DNA of 7,157 nucleotides, taken from positions 1 through 7,157 of the forward strand of contig JBKJLF010000250.1 in assembly GCA_046597185.1 (NCBI GenBank), in the 5' to 3' direction. Positions within the stretch are counted from its first letter, which is position 1. Each line of letters opens with the position of its first letter. The DNA comes from CAMBDR01 sp046597185 (GTDB taxonomy: Bacteria; Pseudomonadota; Gammaproteobacteria; Burkholderiales; Burkholderiaceae_D). Position numbers and translations under genes: made by a program. Below, piece by piece: positions 5,712 to 7,157 of the stretch. The notes beneath the pieces were generated by a model. The model had not been told where the DNA came from. It saw nothing but the letters and a program-made list of their open reading frames with translations, and did not search any database.

Positions 5712-5716
5712 CCTCC
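5712..5716 (-). promoter_or_regulatory. Ribosome binding site of the 115-residue gene
   Basis: GGAGG on the - strand, 9 bases before ATG 5702 and only 3 bases before the out-of-frame ATG at 5708. The spacing therefore selects 5702 as the start. Confidence 0.65.
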
Positions 5717-5759
5717 GTTCCGGGCAAACCCCATAGCGCATAACGAGTGAATTCAACAG

Positions 5760-5780
5760 CTTGCGCTGTTTTTGCGCAAG
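5760..5780. repeat. Perfect 7-bp hairpin, CTTGCGC/GCGCAAG
   Basis: CTTGCGC (5760-5766) and GCGCAAG (5774-5780) pair perfectly around a 7-base loop TGTTTTT, in the 200-base gap between the 115-residue gene and the cysteine-containing gene. It could be a terminator for the upstream - strand operon, but no T-run follows on that strand. Confidence 0.4.
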
Positions 5781-5855
5781 TACGCTGAAATGAAAAATTA
5801 GCAGTAACTGTAACACAATGCAAGCAAACTTTGTGCGCTTAAACTGGCTCGTGGT

Positions 5856-5875
5856 TTGCACGGCTTTTCGTGCAA
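5856..5875. repeat. Perfect 7-bp hairpin, TTGCACG/CGTGCAA
   Basis: TTGCACG (5856-5862) and CGTGCAA (5869-5875) pair around a 6-base loop GCTTTT, 28 bases beyond the stop of the cysteine-containing gene on the - strand. It is the better placed of the two hairpins for ending the TIR operon transcript, though no U-tract follows on that strand. Confidence 0.4.
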
Positions 5876-5902
5876 GGCAAGTGGCATGAAAAGTTAGCCT
5901 AT

Positions 5903-6199
5903 TCAGTCATTCTTCGCTTTGAAAAATAAGCGCTGCCACAATGATGGCGTTGGTTCTTCCTGGTATGGTGGGCAATCGGCAAACTGCGCCTTCAAATCCG
6001 CCAACGCCGCTGGCAATGTTTTGACGGTGAGTAAGCGCGCCGCCGCCACATGTTTGCTGCAAAAATACGCCAAGCCCTCAGGGTGCGTGAGCGCAAGCCC
6101 TTCGTCAACATAATCAGCGAATTCAAGCCAATCCCCGCCCCTTGGTGGCGGCTCTTTGACACAGGGTATTGCGCAAATCGCACAAATGGCGGGTCTCAT
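5903..6199 (-). CDS. Small cysteine-containing hypothetical protein
   Basis: 98 residues from ATG 6199, directly after the TAA of the TIR gene (TAAATG), so translation is probably coupled. The N-terminus MRPAICAICAIPCVK holds a CxxC pair and a third cysteine. Further cysteine and histidine residues appear at YFCSKH (about residues 46-51), so zinc binding is conceivable. After that, helices LLTVKTLPAALADLKAQF and a tail PSLWQRLFFKAKND follow. There is no signal peptide. The family is not recognised. Its tight link to a TIR gene suggests a partner or neighbour in the same accessory operon, which is inference from position only. Confidence 0.65.
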   Translation of the reverse strand: MRPAICAICAIPCVKEPPPRGGDWLEFADYVDEGLALTHPEGLAYFCSKHVAAARLLTVKTLPAALADLKAQFADCPPYQEEPTPSLWQRLFFKAKND

Positions 6200-6613
6200 T
6201 TACTTTTCGAAGAGGCAATACACATGCATTTTCCTTTTCAGTAAAGGGATACGGGAACCAGCCAAGCGCACACGTGTAAAATTTGCCACGTTTGCAGCAG
6301 CGAGCTTTTGCCGATTAATCGGCACCACGCGGATACCCGCACTCGCCCTACGCGCCAGCAAGTGCGTCATCTCCACCGATTGAATAAATTCCGACGCCAA
6401 AAACGCATCGCTGATCAACAGCAAGGCTAAATCACAGCCGTCCATCGCCGCCATAATGTCGGCGCGCCAGTCGCTGCCGCCGTCAATCTGGCGGTCTTCC
6501 CAGTTATGAACCAGCTTTTGCCGCTGCAAAATCGTCAAATGCGACAACAAACGGTCTTTAAACGACTCATCGGCATGGGCGTAGGAAATGAAAATGCTGA
6601 GAGGTTTTGACAT
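6200..6613 (-). CDS. TIR-domain protein, C-terminally truncated
   Basis: 137 residues from ATG 6613, with AAGG six bases upstream. The start KPLSIFISYAHADE is the box 1 strand and loop of a bacterial TIR (TIR_2) domain. HNWEDRQIDGGSDW is the BB-loop region. The segment LALLLISDAFLASEFIQSVEM carries the conserved glutamate that is catalytic in NAD-cleaving TIR domains. The strand RVVPI follows. Here the family normally continues with a segment such as VRPC-W and then further helices and often an effector or repeat domain. Instead there are 40 unrelated residues (NRQKLAAANVANF and on, ending CLFEK). This looks like a 3' deletion that removed the last TIR helices and any partner domain. Such proteins act in host-cell signalling or phage defence. 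Activity of this remnant is doubtful. Confidence 0.8.
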   Translation of the reverse strand: MSKPLSIFISYAHADESFKDRLLSHLTILQRQKLVHNWEDRQIDGGSDWRADIMAAMDGCDLALLLISDAFLASEFIQSVEMTHLLARRASAGIRVVPINRQKLAAANVANFTRVRLAGSRIPLLKRKMHVYCLFEK

Positions 6614-6768
6614 GACTTGCCTTGATCGGTAACAACAATCAAAACAATAACCGATTTTTGAACGCTATGCTTAAATTCTGTACCAAAAAGTGGCGATGGT
6701 GGTTTTCTGCATGAAAACTAGTTGGGTGGAGGCAGCTTGTGCGCACGCACCCACGAGGCGACTTTGTT

Positions 6769-6808
6769 GCCCAGATCTGCCCACCTCTGCCCACCTCTGC
6801 CCAAGCCT
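6769..6808. repeat. Four-unit 10-bp tandem repeat with G-quadruplex motif on - strand
   Basis: Units GCCCAGATCT, GCCCACCTCT, GCCCACCTCT and GCCCAAGCCT stand in perfect 10-bp register. On the - strand this gives four GGG runs separated by exactly seven bases each (CCC at 6770, 6780, 6790 and 6800), which meets the G3N1-7 rule for a G-quadruplex. It starts 3 bases after the Rpn stop codon. The rest of the 197-base gap (6614-6768) shows no convincing gene. Confidence 0.85.
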
Positions 6809-6810
6809 GA

Positions 6811-7157
6811 TCAAATGTCAAACAACGCTTCTAAGCTAGGTGCGCTTAAGCAGCGAAAACACCATTGTTCTAACAATTCTGGCGTTCCCGCATCGATTTT
6901 TTCTATCGCCCAAATGGGCAAAGGGCCAAAACGCCCTGCGAGCATCGCTTTGAGCATTGTCATGCTGGCTTGTAAGCCTTGCCTTAACCCCTTATCCAAG
7001 CCTCGTTGCAAACCTTGATCCAAACCTCGTTGCAAGGCCTTCTCTTCATGCTCTCGCACAATGTTATCAAAATTTTCTTCCAACATAGAAACCACTCCAT
7101 TCAAATCATGGATGCTATCGAGCGTCGTACCTAGCTTTGGCATTCTCTTGCGCAACA
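6811..7157 (-). CDS. Rpn/YhgA-type recombination-promoting nuclease, C-terminal part (5' end outside window)
   Basis: The frame is open to the window edge. The only early start is a TTG at 7155, so the visible 115 codons are the tail of a longer gene. The reading LRKRMPKLGTTLDSIHDLNG, then VVSMLEENFDNIVREHEEKA, resembles the end of the PD-(D/E)XK nuclease part of Rpn/YhgA-like putative transposases. A glycine-spaced repeat ALQRGLDQGLQRGLDKGLRQ follows (GLxxG every four to eight residues). The end (MLKAMLAGRFGPLP, then AIEKIDAGTPELLEQW and LSAPSLEALF) fits DUF4351. Known members promote RecA-independent recombination and are often found in multiple copies in accessory DNA. The catalytic residues lie upstream of the visible part, so intactness cannot be judged. 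Confidence 0.75.
   Translation of the reverse strand, partial: LRKRMPKLGTTLDSIHDLNGVVSMLEENFDNIVREHEEKALQRGLDQGLQRGLDKGLRQGLQASMTMLKAMLAGRFGPLPIWAIEKIDAGTPELLEQWCFRCLSAPSLEALFDI

Noticed and set aside
5512..5823. 103-codon open frame on the - strand overlapping the 115-residue gene
   Set aside because: It overlaps in another frame and includes the hairpin region. The ribosome site spacing and protein-like composition favour the 5355-5702 frame.
5738..5899. Possible integron attC site (GCATAAC ... GTTAGCC with internal hairpins)
   Set aside because: Both core boxes break the RYYYAAC/GTTRRRY rule at one position, and the inner boxes next to them are not complementary. No integrase is present. 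Uniform - orientation of genes alone is not enough.
6639..6821. 60-codon open frame on the - strand after the Rpn gene
   Set aside because: It has only a TTG start, inside the Rpn end, and its first part translates the 10-bp tandem repeat. No ribosome site or family is seen.

Overview
The window comes from a bacterial genome, most likely a proteobacterium and possibly a betaproteobacterium of the Neisseriales/Burkholderiales type. This placement is an inference from gene content only: a secreted RTX protein ending in DUF4214, a DUF4351-tailed Rpn-type nuclease, DUF2867, and a moderate to high GC core with AT-richer islands. No RNA gene, CRISPR array or complete insertion sequence is visible.

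Layout. (1) Bases 1-2169, + strand: the C-terminal 722 codons of a large secreted RTX protein. The start lies outside the window. The fragment has RTX nonapeptides, an Ig-like domain, two PPC-like beta domains, a second RTX cluster and a DUF4214 tail. (2) Bases 2170-4900, everything on the - strand: two tandem modules with unrelated cargo but shared flanks. Read in the direction of transcription, each module has repeat A (about 220-260 bp, with an extended -10 promoter and an AAACGC-type hexamer tract enclosed by an inverted repeat), then cargo, then repeat B (about 70 bp, hairpin-forming). Module 1 cargo is an alpha/beta hydrolase with its catalytic centre deleted and a frame change. Module 2 cargo is a DMT/EamA transporter lacking its last membrane segments, followed directly by a DUF2867 gene. 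(3) Bases 4921-5702, - strand: two small genes in a looser, partly AT-richer context. The first resembles an Imm10-like immunity protein and is preceded by a short coding remnant that may be the tail of a polymorphic toxin. The second is an unrecognised 115-residue protein. (4) Bases 5903-6613, - strand: a TIR-domain gene, apparently cut short after the predicted catalytic glutamate, directly abutting a small cysteine-containing hypothetical gene. (5) Bases 6811-7157, - strand: the C-terminal part of an Rpn/YhgA-like recombination-promoting nuclease, running off the window. Its stop is followed by a four-unit 10-bp repeat that forms a perfect G3N7 G-quadruplex motif.

Overall this is an accessory region under decay. 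The hydrolase, the EamA transporter and the TIR protein all look truncated or internally deleted, while flanking repeats, immunity-like genes and a nuclease/transposase-like gene point to repeated gain and loss of DNA. The main candidate for something undescribed is the A-cargo-B module pair: a dispersed expression cassette with its own promoter, a structured hexamer-repeat 5' leader and a 3' hairpin.
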